Assembly (NCBI GenBank): GCA_050084985.1
Contig: JBITNC010000001.1
Location: forward strand, 135,966,001-136,030,000
Direction: 5' to 3'
DNA from: Nageia nagi
Lineage: Eukaryota > Pinophyta
DNA length: 64,000 bases
Shown: positions 8,701-20,239 of the stretch, piece after piece
Numbering within the stretch: position 1 is the stretch's first letter
Layout: the number at the start of each line of letters is the position of its first letter
Program-made: the position numbers and the translations under genes
Notes under the pieces: model-generated
Seen by the model: only the letters and a program-made list of their open reading frames with translations
What the model was told of the DNA's origin: nothing
Databases searched by the model: none

Positions 8701-11700
8701 TGATTGTCCACCAAAATTTGTAACTTTTGGTTGATGGAGGGCTATCCATAGTACCAAAAAGTGCTTCCACAACTACTTCTTCAATTGAGATGAGGGTGCT
8801 GGTACTCACAAAAGTTCATGGCTCTAATTATGATTTCATGGAGAAATGTTTTTCCCTAGTCATTAAGATTCTCGATAAGATAACTCTACATAGGCTGCAC
8901 CAAAGAAGCTGGGAAGAGCTGTAAGGCAAAAATAAAATTAGAGATTGGTATTTTTTGAAGGATAGAATAGTCATTTTGAGGTATGGGTATTTTGGAACTC
9001 CCTTTTTGCTATCCAAGATTGTTACCCCATAGTTATATTCTTTAGATATGGGTAGACAAATAAGTACCATAGAAACTAGATACAGGTCAAGTGATATTTT
9101 AAGCCCATAATCAAAATGTTGGTTGTGATGGGTAGTTTTACATTAATCAAAGTAATTTGTAAAGAAGAATTGTTAGATTTTATAGTTCAAAATTTTAAGT
9201 TAGAAAAGTTAGAGCACCCCTGGATGCATGATCCTATAAGGGAGTGTATAGAAATTATAAAGGAAAATAAGAAATGCCCAACATTCAATCATGAAGCTTG
9301 GCCTCATAGTAAATATTTTATAAATTAGATAGAATAAGAAGCTAATACTTCCTTGGAGTGGGAATTTGATATTTTGGATAAGACATGGATGGTATTAGAA
9401 GGAATAAAGAAATATAAATTATGGAAAATAAGAATAAAAGAATTTACCTTAACTTTGAAGGTCATTTCCTAGTTACAAGATGAGTTGGGATGGGGCCCAA
9501 ATAAAATTGAATATTTTACAAAGTATAGACTTGAATATACTACCAAGGTGGCACATGTTGAAAATAAGCCTTTTGGTGAGTTTAAGATGATCAATATTGA
9601 CATGTAAAATATCAACAAGACCCATTAATAGAGAAGGGGAAACCTTTGCCACCCAATTTTTAGGTAAAGGTATCACAAGATGATTATCCATTGGTGCAAT
9701 GGGTAGAGAAGCTAAAGAAAACAAAAAACAAACTTGAAGAAGGTTCTAGCTCACATTAGCATCTAAAAAAGGAAAAAATAGACACAAATGGTAATGGTTG
9801 CTACTTCTATGGAGTATCCTCCTTAAAAATAAAAGAACAAACTAAGGAACAATAGGCCCCAAAGAAAAAAATATCCTATAAAGAAATCACTTATACCCAA
9901 GCAAGTTTGGGTCCCATCTCCATGGGTGCAAGAAGAAGAGAAAGAGCCAAGCATTAGAGATACATTGCTTGTAGATGCAGAGATCCATAAACCCTAGAGC
10001 ATAGATATGATAGTATTTTAGGATGCATAAGAAGATCCAAAGGGTGAAGTGCAATAAGGGGGAGGTAATGTGCTTGGAGTAGGTTCAACAACAACATGAG
10101 GAGAAGCATACAGAGATGGTGATGATGAACCCAATTAGAAGACAAACTCTGGTCCAACAGATAAGGCACAATAAGAAGAAGAGGAAGAAGAATAACAAAA
10201 AGAACATAAGGCACAATAAGAAGAAAAGGAAGAAGAATAAAAAAAAGAACCCATTATGAAGAGAACAAAGGAGATGCCTATTACAGAGATCCTTGGATCA
10301 ACTTCCAAGGTAGGAACATCTCAATATTTTTTAATTCCTTACTTGAACACCATGGGTAAGGAAATATAGAGCATTTTTTCTACATAAGTTGTAGACCCCA
10401 TTGATTGGGTAACATTCATTAATAAACCCCTTTCACTCCCAAAGCAATAAGGAAAATTATTGAGTAGAGTTACAGACATGGGGCACATCAAAAATATACA
10501 TATTTCCTTTAAATATGGAAAGTTAGATAAAATACCTATCTTTATTATAGATGTAAAGATGCAAAGTGCCCTAGAAGTAGATTAGTTCAAGTTTTTGGTA
10601 AATACTTCCTTGAAAGCTAGATATAGTCTCCAATCTATGGAGAATAAAATAGAAAAATTAAATAAAAAGTTAGAGTAGTTCAAAGGAGATTATTCAAAAA
10701 AAGATAAAATGATGGTTGAATTACAAAATCAAAGCAAAGAATTGATTAAAAATTTGGCCAAGAAAAAAGATGAGCATGATAATAGCTAGCAAGAAGCTAA
10801 CAAAAAGCTAGAGAAATTAAATACACAAATTGAAGAGCTAAAGGCTCAATTCAATGTAGTAGAGCAAGAAAAAGCTCAAAGATAGAGGAAGAGCTCAAAA
10901 AGATTGTGGCAACTAATAAAGTTTTAAATGATGATAAAGTAAAGAGGTTGAAAATCATTAAGGACTACAAGAAAAATTTGGTGGAGCATATTGGAGAAAG
11001 AATGCTTAGCCTTTCCAAATTATATTATTTGAAAAATCAAGAAGAATAGGATGTACTTCTATATGATGCTTAGAATAGGATCCAAAAGTTGGCCCTAGAA
11101 GCCTTAAGAGCAAAAGTTGAAGAAATGTAGAGTTGGCTTAGGGTGATAATAGAGAAGGATATGGCCACTGTAAATCCAAGGGCAAGATAAATAATTTTGA
11201 GAAGGATAAAATATATTTATAATTCAAATAACTTGGCACTAACCTTGGACTTGGAGAACGGTCAAATAAAGGTAGAAATAAGCTTTTTGAATATGTATTT
11301 TAAATCTTTAATTCAATTAAAGTCAAATGGATAGAGTATTTTTGATCATTGGGTGGAAAATACTAAGTTATTCTTAGATAGAGATTCAATAATAAACTTG
11401 TATGAGTAGCAACTCGTAGATCTGTAAGAAATAAATGAGCAAGCTTAGGAGGTAATTGCAAGATTTTTGAATGTTGGCAAACTAGAGAATGTCTTGATGG
11501 GCTTTAGAGAAAATATTAGGAAATTTCAATCATACCTCATCCTATCATAAATAGATAATAAATATTTCTAGCATCTATACAAGAAGCTTCAATCCTTATT
11601 GCCTACAAAATTGATTCCTCAGCAACAGGCCTTGCAAAAAGATATGCCTGGGCAAGTAAGTGGGAGTGGTCAATAAGGGTTCTATTCTCTAGTAGGTTGA
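8700..11700 (+). pseudogene. Copy D: decayed unrecognised ORF with coiled-coil C-terminal part
   Basis: Long stretches read as protein on the + strand when in-frame TAG/TAA are read as glutamine. The best uninterrupted part is 9116-9328 (EKLEHPWMHDPIRECIEI). It is followed by a segment around 9340-9600 (LEWEFDILDKTWMVLEGI), an acidic/Gln/Lys-rich part (9900-10260) and a long heptad-like coiled coil (about 10640-11030, for example EKLNTQIEELKAQFNVVEQE). I do not recognise the family. A shorter related arrangement is copy E at 25.4 kb, so this is a dispersed repeat rather than a single-copy gene. A decayed retroelement gag or a captured gene are both possible. Confidence 0.5.
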
Positions 11701-13260
11701 AGACCCTAAAGAGATACTAGAATATTGTTATTCTTACATAATTACACTTTGAAGGGGTAAAATTTGTAATATTCATCATTCTTTCATCTGTTCATTCTTT
11801 TCCCAATTAAACCTCTTCTACATTTCTCATTCCTTATTCCCTTTTATTTCATTTGTAAATACTTATATAGGCTTATTTATAAATTTATATTGTATATACT
11901 TAGTCTTATTCTTAATATTATTATATTATATATGCCTTTGATCAAGTATAGTTTTGTCTAAGGTATTTTTGAGACATCTTCAAATTTTAGGGTCTTATTT
12001 AATAAAGAGTCATTTAAAACCACCATTTTCTTATAAAGTAGGGCCCATGAAAATCCAAAGGTGACATCATAATTTTCAATGGAAATTAATGGGCTCTAGA
12101 TGACTTAACTAATGAGTGATACTGATAGTTCTTAAAGGTTAGAAATATTCACAACTTTATTCAATAGACCCTACCAATTTTGAGTAATAACATCACTCTT
12201 TTTAGGATAAATCAATGGGTGATAAGTTCCATATATATTCAACAACCCTCTCCAGAGCATAACAATACTTTCTAAGGATAAGTAAGCAATATAAGAAGAG
12301 GGCAACACCCAAGTTCACTTAATCAAGTGTGTGTGACCCCTGAGACTCCACCAATGTATCAACTACAACTCATTTCTATGTGGTAGTAGTAGTTCACTGT
12401 TAGCATTGAATGATTATATCTTATTTCACCCTTACAATAGTTAGCACCAGAACTATAGAACAAGCATTTAATGATTACAGATGGTTGGTAGATCATCGAC
12501 TAATTAAGTAGCTTGATTGTACATACAAATATGGTGACTTATACCTTATAAATTTAGTGATAGTTCAATGTGCCATGGTCAAGAGGCAAAGGATGACTAA
12601 TTATAGATGGATAGGTACATGATTGAAGGTCTATAAATTCCAAGAATTGAAGTTGCATTGTGACCATAATTCATAATCAATCATAGTTGTACATTTTCCT
12701 ATACATGATTGTAAATATTTAAGTTTATTTTATTCTTAGTCAAAGAGGTAATTATAGTTATTAATGGTGGGAAACTACCCTATTGTAAATAGAATATTAT
12801 AAATAGTGGATTGTTATAGGTCCAAAAGGTTAGAAATTTCAGCAAAGTTGCCCATTGAAAGAAGTTTTTTCATATATAATAATGAAAAATTATGATATTT
12901 TTCCCTTTGCATTTTGTGGCTATTATTCTTCTATATAACTATCATGTATGAATATTTATTTGAAATTATGGCTACTTATTACAATTGTGAGACCCCAAGA
13001 GTAAGGTTGTTGATCTCTTCTTAGTCTTGGCCATGGATTACTACATATGCGATGATGCCTAGGATGACTAGTTTAGTTTGCTTTCATGTTATTTGCTTTC
13101 ATATTATTTGCTTTACTTGTTTAGTAGTTTATATTTTTAGCTTTTTCTTGCTACTCTTGACCTCTTTTATCTCTTTCTTGTAAATTTTTACCATATTCAT
13201 ATATAGGAATCAACCTATAACCCAAATATTGAGAAGAAAACCCCTATGAGAGCATTTTCA
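11701..13260 (+). repeat. AT-rich 3' tail of copy D
   Basis: It begins after the phrase gtaggttgaagaccctaaag (11691-11710), which recurs in copy E at 28772. It is noncoding and AT-rich and ends in a block (about 12990-13200) with 'agtttagtttg...ttatctctttcttg' text that is repeated at about 30340-30450. Paired tails support D and E belonging to one dispersed family. No LTR or terminal repeat could be defined. Confidence 0.45.
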
Positions 13261-15060
13261 CATCACTTTTTGCTCATTAAAGAACCCTATTATTTTGAAG
13301 AAATGGAGAACTTACCAGAAAAAACCTTTAGGTTACATTATATTGATCAACAATAATTTACTACAATCATCATGTTTGAAACTTAAGAGCTTTTTGATGA
13401 TGGAAGTAATAGAAAAATAAAAATAAAAATAGTTGTATGGTATGGACACATAGGGAAATGCATCCAATAGCCAAGATGCTTTATAAATATCATTTATCTC
13501 TCTATATCTATGTGTGTGTGTGTAAGAATTCTAATGAGTCTCTTAGGTTACATAGATGAAGTTGAAGCTTTAGTATGTACCTTAGGAGGAATAACAAAGG
13601 AGAGTATATGTGTATGATATAATAAATTAGGTGGTGGTGGTATTGGTGATAGTGGAGGAGTTGATAATGAGGACTATGGGATGAGACTACCTATAGTAGC
13701 AATGGTACTCTTACTATTGATTTTCAATTAAATAATATTTTTGACTAGCTTTCTTGATTCATTTCCTTTCATCGAGATGTTGAATAATTTGATCAAATCA
13801 TGTTTTTACATTTACAATATTATTTACGCAATAATTTTTACTCACCAATGAATTATAATTATATACAATTATATCATTTTTTAAGGATGGCATAAAATAT
13901 GACAATACTTCATTAGAAATGATTGAAACCAAGGTGAAAGAACATTTCATAAATTTATATGGATATGTTTAACATAATTTATTAATATTTTGAGTTTATC
14001 ATAAGGCCAATGTAGATGAAACCATTATAATGAACTAGTTTTAGATTCTTGTTCCATACACATTTCTTATGATTTTAATTTGATTACTACTTTTGAACCA
14101 TTTATTTTCAATTTCCATGCATTAGATGTATGATTTTCAAAATATTTAATGGCTAGTACTAATTGCATTTCTCTTAGTAAGTCAAGAAAATATGTCACAA
14201 GTGTAGAAGGACTTTTTCAAAGTAAATTTATGTAAACATCTCATGCATATCTATCCATGAAATTTTGAACAACGTAATCAAACTAAAAATGTGTTTGTTT
14301 TGGGAATTCTTATCCTTTTGGTGTTAAATTTTTCATTGGATGATCATCAAAAGAAGAGAGAAGAAACCTTGAATTCAATTGAGAAAATCATTGATTATTT
14401 TTTATTTTTTCTATTTTGATCATCATGGTTTGGAGATAAACATGGTAGAAAATTCATATATTAGTTTGTGATAATATAAATCTCAAGCAAGATGATTTAT
14501 ACATTATAAGATTCCATCTAGATTATGAGGATCATGAACTGCAATATCCAACACCCAATTATTCAACTAATGGTATAGTATAATTCTAGGTGCTATTATA
14601 GGCTAGTATAAGCATACCAAATTTATCTTATGAATTTATTCTTGATAATGTTGATAACCTAAGAATAAAACAACCTTATCTAGATATATATCAATATTAT
14701 CTAATTTAACATAGATTTTCCATCCATTAAACTTGGAAAATTATTCAAGGCTAGATCTCCCTATATGTCGGTAGGTAATCAAAGAAATTTTTGTAATCCT
14801 TGGAAAGTGAATTCTATAAGCTTGTATATAGTTGTATCTCCCAAATATCTAGTTTTTTCAAACCATAACATTTTTCATATTCTTTTTCTTTCCAATGGCA
14901 TGTGAATAGTCTTGGTCCTTTTGGTTGCCATCTATTAAATTCATTTATTTTCATGAGTTCATTATGAAACTTTTAATATATTTAATTTTATATTTACAAT
15001 TATATATAAAGAATCATAGAGTAATTTTAAATATAAAAGGGATGAAGATACATGATATTT
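13261..15060. other. No gene seen; expected position of the left LTR of element B
   Basis: AT-rich sequence without clear ORFs. It holds a (TG)n run at 13511-13523 and a GGTGGTGGTATTGGTGATAG-like stretch near 13630. The 3' LTR of element B should lie here, but I could not match it to the 24490-25359 LTR, so it is either deleted or too diverged for me to see. Confidence 0.4.
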
Positions 15061-16260
15061 ATTAGCTCACACTCTTCATTTCCTTCAATGATAGCTAAGT
15101 GATATGCTCATGAACTAAATTTTCTTTTAATTATATAAGATCCTAACCAATTAGGAAAATTTTTATTATGAAGTTGTTTCTCCATTCATGAAGTTCGTTG
15201 ATTTTATTTTAAGTACTAAGTTGCCTATGTTGAATTCATGAATTTTATCGCTTTTATCAACATCCCTTTAATATGATTTTGATAAAATTCATATGTTCTA
15301 GTATATGAACCTGTATTTCATCTAATTATAATAATCGGTCTAATCATGTTTGGCAAGTTGCCTCATCTATAATGTAATCTTGTAGAGCAATTTGTAAACA
15401 CATGATTTCCATTTCCAAGGGAAAAATTACTTTTGCTCCATAAATGAGAGAAAATAAGGTTACCTTGATAGTTGTTTTAATGCTAGTGTGGTAGGTCCAT
15501 AAAGCATGCAAGATCTTAGTATGCCAATTTTTATGAGAATTATTAACTATTTTAAGAAAATTGCTTTCAATAGTTTTGTTTATAGCCTTAATTTTTCCAT
15601 TCCCTTGAGGGTAGTAAGGCATCAAAAAACTAATTCTAATGTGATATACTTTACAAATGGCTAACACTTCCTTATTTTTTAAATTCTTTCTATTGTCTAT
15701 GATAATTTGAGTGCAAATTCCAAAATGGAAAATGATATGATGTTTTATGAATTCTTCTATTTTTCATCCTTTTATAAAGATCATAGGAATAGATTCAATC
15801 CATTTTGTGAAATATTATATAGTTGTTATTATAAATTTATGACCACATGAGGAAGTAGGAGATATTTTACCTATAAGATCTAGTGCCCATATCGAGAATG
15901 GCCATAGTGATTGCATGGGTTGTAATTCTAGTGATGGTTGATTAAATAACATAGAATGTTGTTGACACTTGAAGCATTTTTAATATATTCTATACAATAA
16001 AATTTCATATTAATTCAATAACAACCCATGCGCATTAATCATTTTTTGATTATAGAGCCATTAAAATGTTCTCCATATATTCCATCACATGTACATGAAA
16101 TTGCAATTTGCAAATTAGCCCATTCTAGGCATCTAAGTAATATTTCATCGAAGCCTCTACAATAGAGAACATCCCCTAACATGCAATAATGATCAATTTT
16201 TAATTTGAATGCCTTCTTATTCAATTTTATTAAATTTATAAGTAATAATCCATCTCTCAA
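15060..16260 (-). pseudogene. Integrase region of element B
   Basis: The H2C2-type zinc region lies at about 16040-16260 (DGIYGEHFNGSIIKK in place of the usual DGxCGGHFNG). The catalytic core starts with WALD/DLIG-like text near 15900 (reading FTKWIESIPM near 15800), and the last catalytic part lies in 15344-15667 (MPYYPQGNGKIKAINKTIE, then ALWTYHTSI and LIYGAKVIFPLE). The C-terminal part (LVLKIK...) fades out near 15060. The PYYPQGNG...E motif is the conserved third catalytic block of Ty3 integrases. Several stops and shifts make it non-functional. Confidence 0.8.
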
Positions 16261-16399
16261 GAATTAAACTAATTGGATATGCTATAAGTTTTTATCTTCT
16301 ATTGTAATGTCAAGAACTGCATGTTCCACTTTATCTATCTCTAATTAATATTAAGTGATTTGGAGTATTTAGATATGAATGATTTATTGATGAGGGGTC

Positions 16400-17330
16400 T
16401 CAAGTATTAAATATCTAATTGAAGCCATAGCATTGGTAAATCTAGTGGTTGATCTTGGTGCCTCTTCTAGTTCATACTTTTCAAATGATTGTCATAGAGT
16501 ATTTACCAACTTTTTTATATTTTTGGAATAAAGGTTATTTACATTGGAAAATCATTTTAACCTTATTTATAATTAATAATGAATCACTATTAAATTTGAC
16601 TTTCTTATCTTTAATTTTACAATGGTCTTTATAACTAGTATTAAGACTTCATACTTAGTGTTATTATTTGTACATGGAAAGTTAAGTTTAAAGGAATATG
16701 GTATGGGAATTCCTTGTGGTGTTATGAATACAACACTGACACCTCCACTTTTTTGTATCATGACCCATCAAAATATATTATCATATCCCATTATTATTCA
16801 AAATCAATAGGAATTTCTATGTCATCTAATTGGAAAATATGTTCATTCAATAATTTAATGATAAGTGGTCTATTATTGTGTATTAGTACTTTTGTAAGAT
16901 AATAAGCTATAACTTGACCTTTGATTGATTTTTGATTTATGAATTGTAGATCAAATTTTGTCAAATGCACAATCCGTTTAGATGTTCTTGTATTTTGATA
17001 GGTTTTTTTCATCATCTATTTCAACAGATCTACTTTGTTAATTACATAAGTGGTATGATTTAGCATATAGTGTCTAAGCTTCTTTAATGTAAAAACTACT
17101 ACTATACATAGCTTTTCCATATACATGTACTTAATTTTATAACCAAAAAAGGTATGATTGAGATAATATACAGCTTGCTCTTTATTATTTTTATTCTTTT
17201 GAGCAAGCATGGTTCCTAACGTAGATTCTATAGCTAATAAATAAAGTAGGAATGGCTCCCATTACCTAGGTGGAACTAAAATTGGAGGTGATAAAAGATA
17301 GCATATCATTTAATCAAATGCTTCTTGTTG
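16400..17330 (-). pseudogene. RNase H and second (archaeal-type) RNase H of element B
   Basis: The RT-linked RNase H lies at about 16794-17300: LAQKNKNNKEQAVYYLNHTF, then EKLCIVVVFTLKKLRHYML, then FDLQFINQKSIKGQVIA. The second RNase H follows at about 16400-16790 with MIYFDGS, GIPIPYSFKLNFPCTNNNTK and YEVLILVIK. Both are split over several short frames. The first degrades RNA in RNA-DNA hybrids during reverse transcription; the extra domain is a TAT-lineage feature. Loss of open frame shows that neither is functional. Confidence 0.75.
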
Positions 17331-18300
17331 TTCAATTCCCCAATGGAATGTAATCCCCTTTTTAATAATTTATTTTATGGTTTACACTTGTTCAATAATT
17401 ATAATATAAAGCATCTTAAAGATTGTAATTTTCCTTGTAGACTTTGTAATCATTTTATGTTTGAAGGGGGAGACATATTTACTATTGATTTTATCTTATT
17501 TAGGTCTAATTTGATTCCTCATTTTGAAATAATAAAGCTTAATAATTTTTCTAAAATAGATCCAAAAAATATATTATTTTTGGGATTTAATCAAATATTA
17601 TGTTCCAACAATATATTGAATATCTTCATGAGTACCTTTGGATAGTCTTCCCTGGCTTTATATTTAGCTAATATATCATCTACATAATCTCTCATAATAT
17701 CATACATGTAATTGTGAAAAATATATGTCATTTCCCATTGTTAAGTAGCTCTCATATTATTTAGGCTAAAGGACATTACTTTATAATAGAATGTTCCCCA
17801 AGGCATTATGAAGGTTGTTTTATGTTGATCTTTTGGTGCTACTTTTATTTGATTATATCCTAAAAATACATCCATGAGAGACAACATTTCATGTCCAATA
17901 GTAGAATAAACCAAATTATAAATTTTTGGTAAAGGAAAGTCATATTTATGTCAAGCTTTATTCAACTCTTTAAAATTTGTGCATATGCAAATCTTTTCAT
18001 TAATCTTTTTAATTGGCACCATGTTGGAGATCCAATCAGAATAATCAATGGGATGTATGAATTTTGATTATAATAGTTTTTGGATTTCCTCTTTCATAAT
18101 TAATGCTATTATGGGATGCATCTTCCATAACTTTTTTTTAATTGTCTTACCATCCTCTTTAATACCTTTGATTATGCACCACCAAGTTTGGATCTAATCT
18201 CGACATATCAGTATATTCCCATGCAAATATATTTCATTTTTATTTAATTATAAATACAAATTCCAATATCTCATATTAATTTAATAATTTTTCTAATTTA
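17330..18300 (-). pseudogene. Reverse transcriptase region of element B
   Basis: The catalytic box YVDD is encoded by 17675-17686 in the context DYVDDILAKYKAR. Upstream on the same strand are MLSLMDVFLGYNQIKVAP and TTFIMPWGTFYYKVM, the standard Ty3 RT phrases (usual forms: FMDGFSGYNQI, TAFxTPWGTFCYxVMPF). The fragments lie in different frames. Downstream is the usual ...GIxLNPKK...F connection. Identity as gypsy RT is secure; activity is not possible without repair of stops and shifts. Confidence 0.85.
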
Positions 18301-19640
18301 ATAATCTTTGGGTTATTAGGTTCATCACTTAAATCTACCTTGATAGTTTCTTCAATTACCATATAAGACCCTTCTTCCAATTGATTTGGTATTGATATCC
18401 AATTCTTACCATTTTAGTTGTATTCTTCATCTTCACCTAAATCTTGACCATCCAAGATTGTATTTATCATGAGTTAAAAAGTTTGAAGTATAACATTTAT
18501 ATCTTTGAACTCTTATATTGTAGGTCATTTGGCAATGAGTGTAAAATACATTGTATCTTCATCTATCATGAAGTATGATGAGGAACTACTTGAGTTTGAT
18601 GGACTTAATATTTCAAACTCATCACTCCCATACCAATAAAAATATATCCTTTCTTAACTTTAATAAGATATTTCTTTGATTTGAACCATGTTAATTGAAA
18701 TAATGTTAGAGAATAAATTTTCCAATATAAACAATTTAGATTATGAATCATCCTTATTTGGTATTGTTTTGAAATCTTCATATGGTTTTTTGTACTCAAG
18801 ATTTTTTGATTCTATTTTGACTATTTCATCATGAGATTCTTTTTTATTCTTACCTTTGTATATCATTCTTGTTTTATCTATTGGCAATTGATAGTGGATA
18901 TCGATTGTATATCGAGGTCCTTGTTCATAATGACCTAAACCTTATCCCTTCCATTTACATTTATTGAAATATCTTTGGACAAATGACCTTACATAAGGTG
19001 ATAAGTATTCCAATGAATTGCAAAAAATACCTTCATGTGTTTTATGTAAGGAATGAGAGGTGGTACTATAGGTCTTAAATATATGCAAAGAGTTTGATTA
19101 GGAACTCTTCCTATTGGTACCAATTTTCCCACTACACTGGTGAATTCTTTAGGTCATCCCATTTCCTGAGTAGAGAGAATATTAAAGATCACATCATTAA
19201 TTCTAAATTCTCCTATACCTAAATACAACAATTTTAGTATTACTAGGTAAATGTTTGATGGCTTATCATATTCTTATAGTCATCACTTTTTGATGAGATA
19301 TTTATTGGAGATGGAATTTTTGATGAGGAAGCTTTGCTTAATTCATCTAACTTGCATGCTCTTTCTTCCCAGATATGTCTTTATTTTATTTTGGGATCTA
19401 TCTTTGGTTATGAATTATTATCAACCTTTTGTTGAGTATTGGATGAATCTTGATCAATAACATGTTTTTCTTTTGTAATACTTAAGGGTGTGGAATTATT
19501 CTTGCCCACATCAATAGCCAATGATCCTTCTATTGGAATTGGTGTTGTAAAGTAATAAGTAGATGGAAATGCTACATAATTAGGTACATGAGTATTATTA
19601 CAATTTTAATATGGGTTTTCATCTCTAGGTACATAATGTA
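18301..19640 (-). pseudogene. Protease-RT spacer of element B
   Basis: Decayed coding sequence between protease and RT. At about 18935-18985 it reads CKWKG-stop-GLGHYEQGPRY, which looks like the G-patch-like GLGxxxQG phrase seen in this spacer of several plant gypsy polyproteins. The rest is acidic, with no domain that I recognise. The ORF at 18605-18799 is part of this spacer. Confidence 0.45.
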
Positions 19641-20010
19641 CTACACCCTTATGAATATACTTCAAAAAATTGTGATATGTTGATGGAACACATTACATAT
19701 CTTTAATCCAAGGTCTCCCTAAAAGGATATTATATTGCATAATATATCCTTAAATTACTTGTAATAATGTTTGCATTGTTTTAGACCTACAATAATGGGC
19801 AATGAAATTGATCCCATTGTTGAATATAAAGCATCAATAAATTCCTTTATTTGTAGTCATGGTGCACAAATATGTGAGAAAGGAAGGTTCAAATTCTTAT
19901 ATGTAGTTGTTCAAATAGTGTTTATTGTTAAAACTTCATCAATCAAAATTCTCTTAAAAGTTCTTCCATCTAACTTAGCTATGATATACAATGGTGGATA
20001 TTGACTATGT
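19640..20010 (-). pseudogene. Protease of element B
   Basis: It contains NILLGRPWIKDM (GRPW codons at about 19709-19719). About 200 bases upstream on the coding strand it reads KRILIDE followed by VLTINTI. The matching element A sequence is KRILIDEGSDVNIIS, so the catalytic Asp is kept, but the following Gly is lost or shifted. Both elements share the unusual Asp-Glu in place of the usual Asp-Gly/Ser-Gly. The frame is broken. Confidence 0.7.
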
Positions 20011-20239
20011 GCCCCATTCATATGTTTAATTTTATGATCATAAAAAATAATAGTAGGTTTTTAGCTTATTTAAATGTTTCCTACAAATGATACAAAGCTT
20101 TGAGGATCATTTATATCTATTTTGATCATTTGTAATAATTGATTCATTACATCTCTATGGTTCTTGGATTGTTGTAATAATTCAAATAGAGACATTTTTA
20201 CTTTAGAATTTTTTAATTATTGATGTAGAGCTCCCTTCA

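Noticed and set aside
9954-10214. - strand ORF rich in Leu that looks like a membrane protein
   Set aside because: It is the antisense of the Glu/Lys/Gln-rich linker of copy D; hydrophobic Leu runs are the expected mirror of such codons.
13261-15060. Left LTR of element B
   Set aside because: No stretch could be matched to the 24490-25359 LTR by eye, and neither the expected TGTACTAACC start nor a polypurine tract was found.
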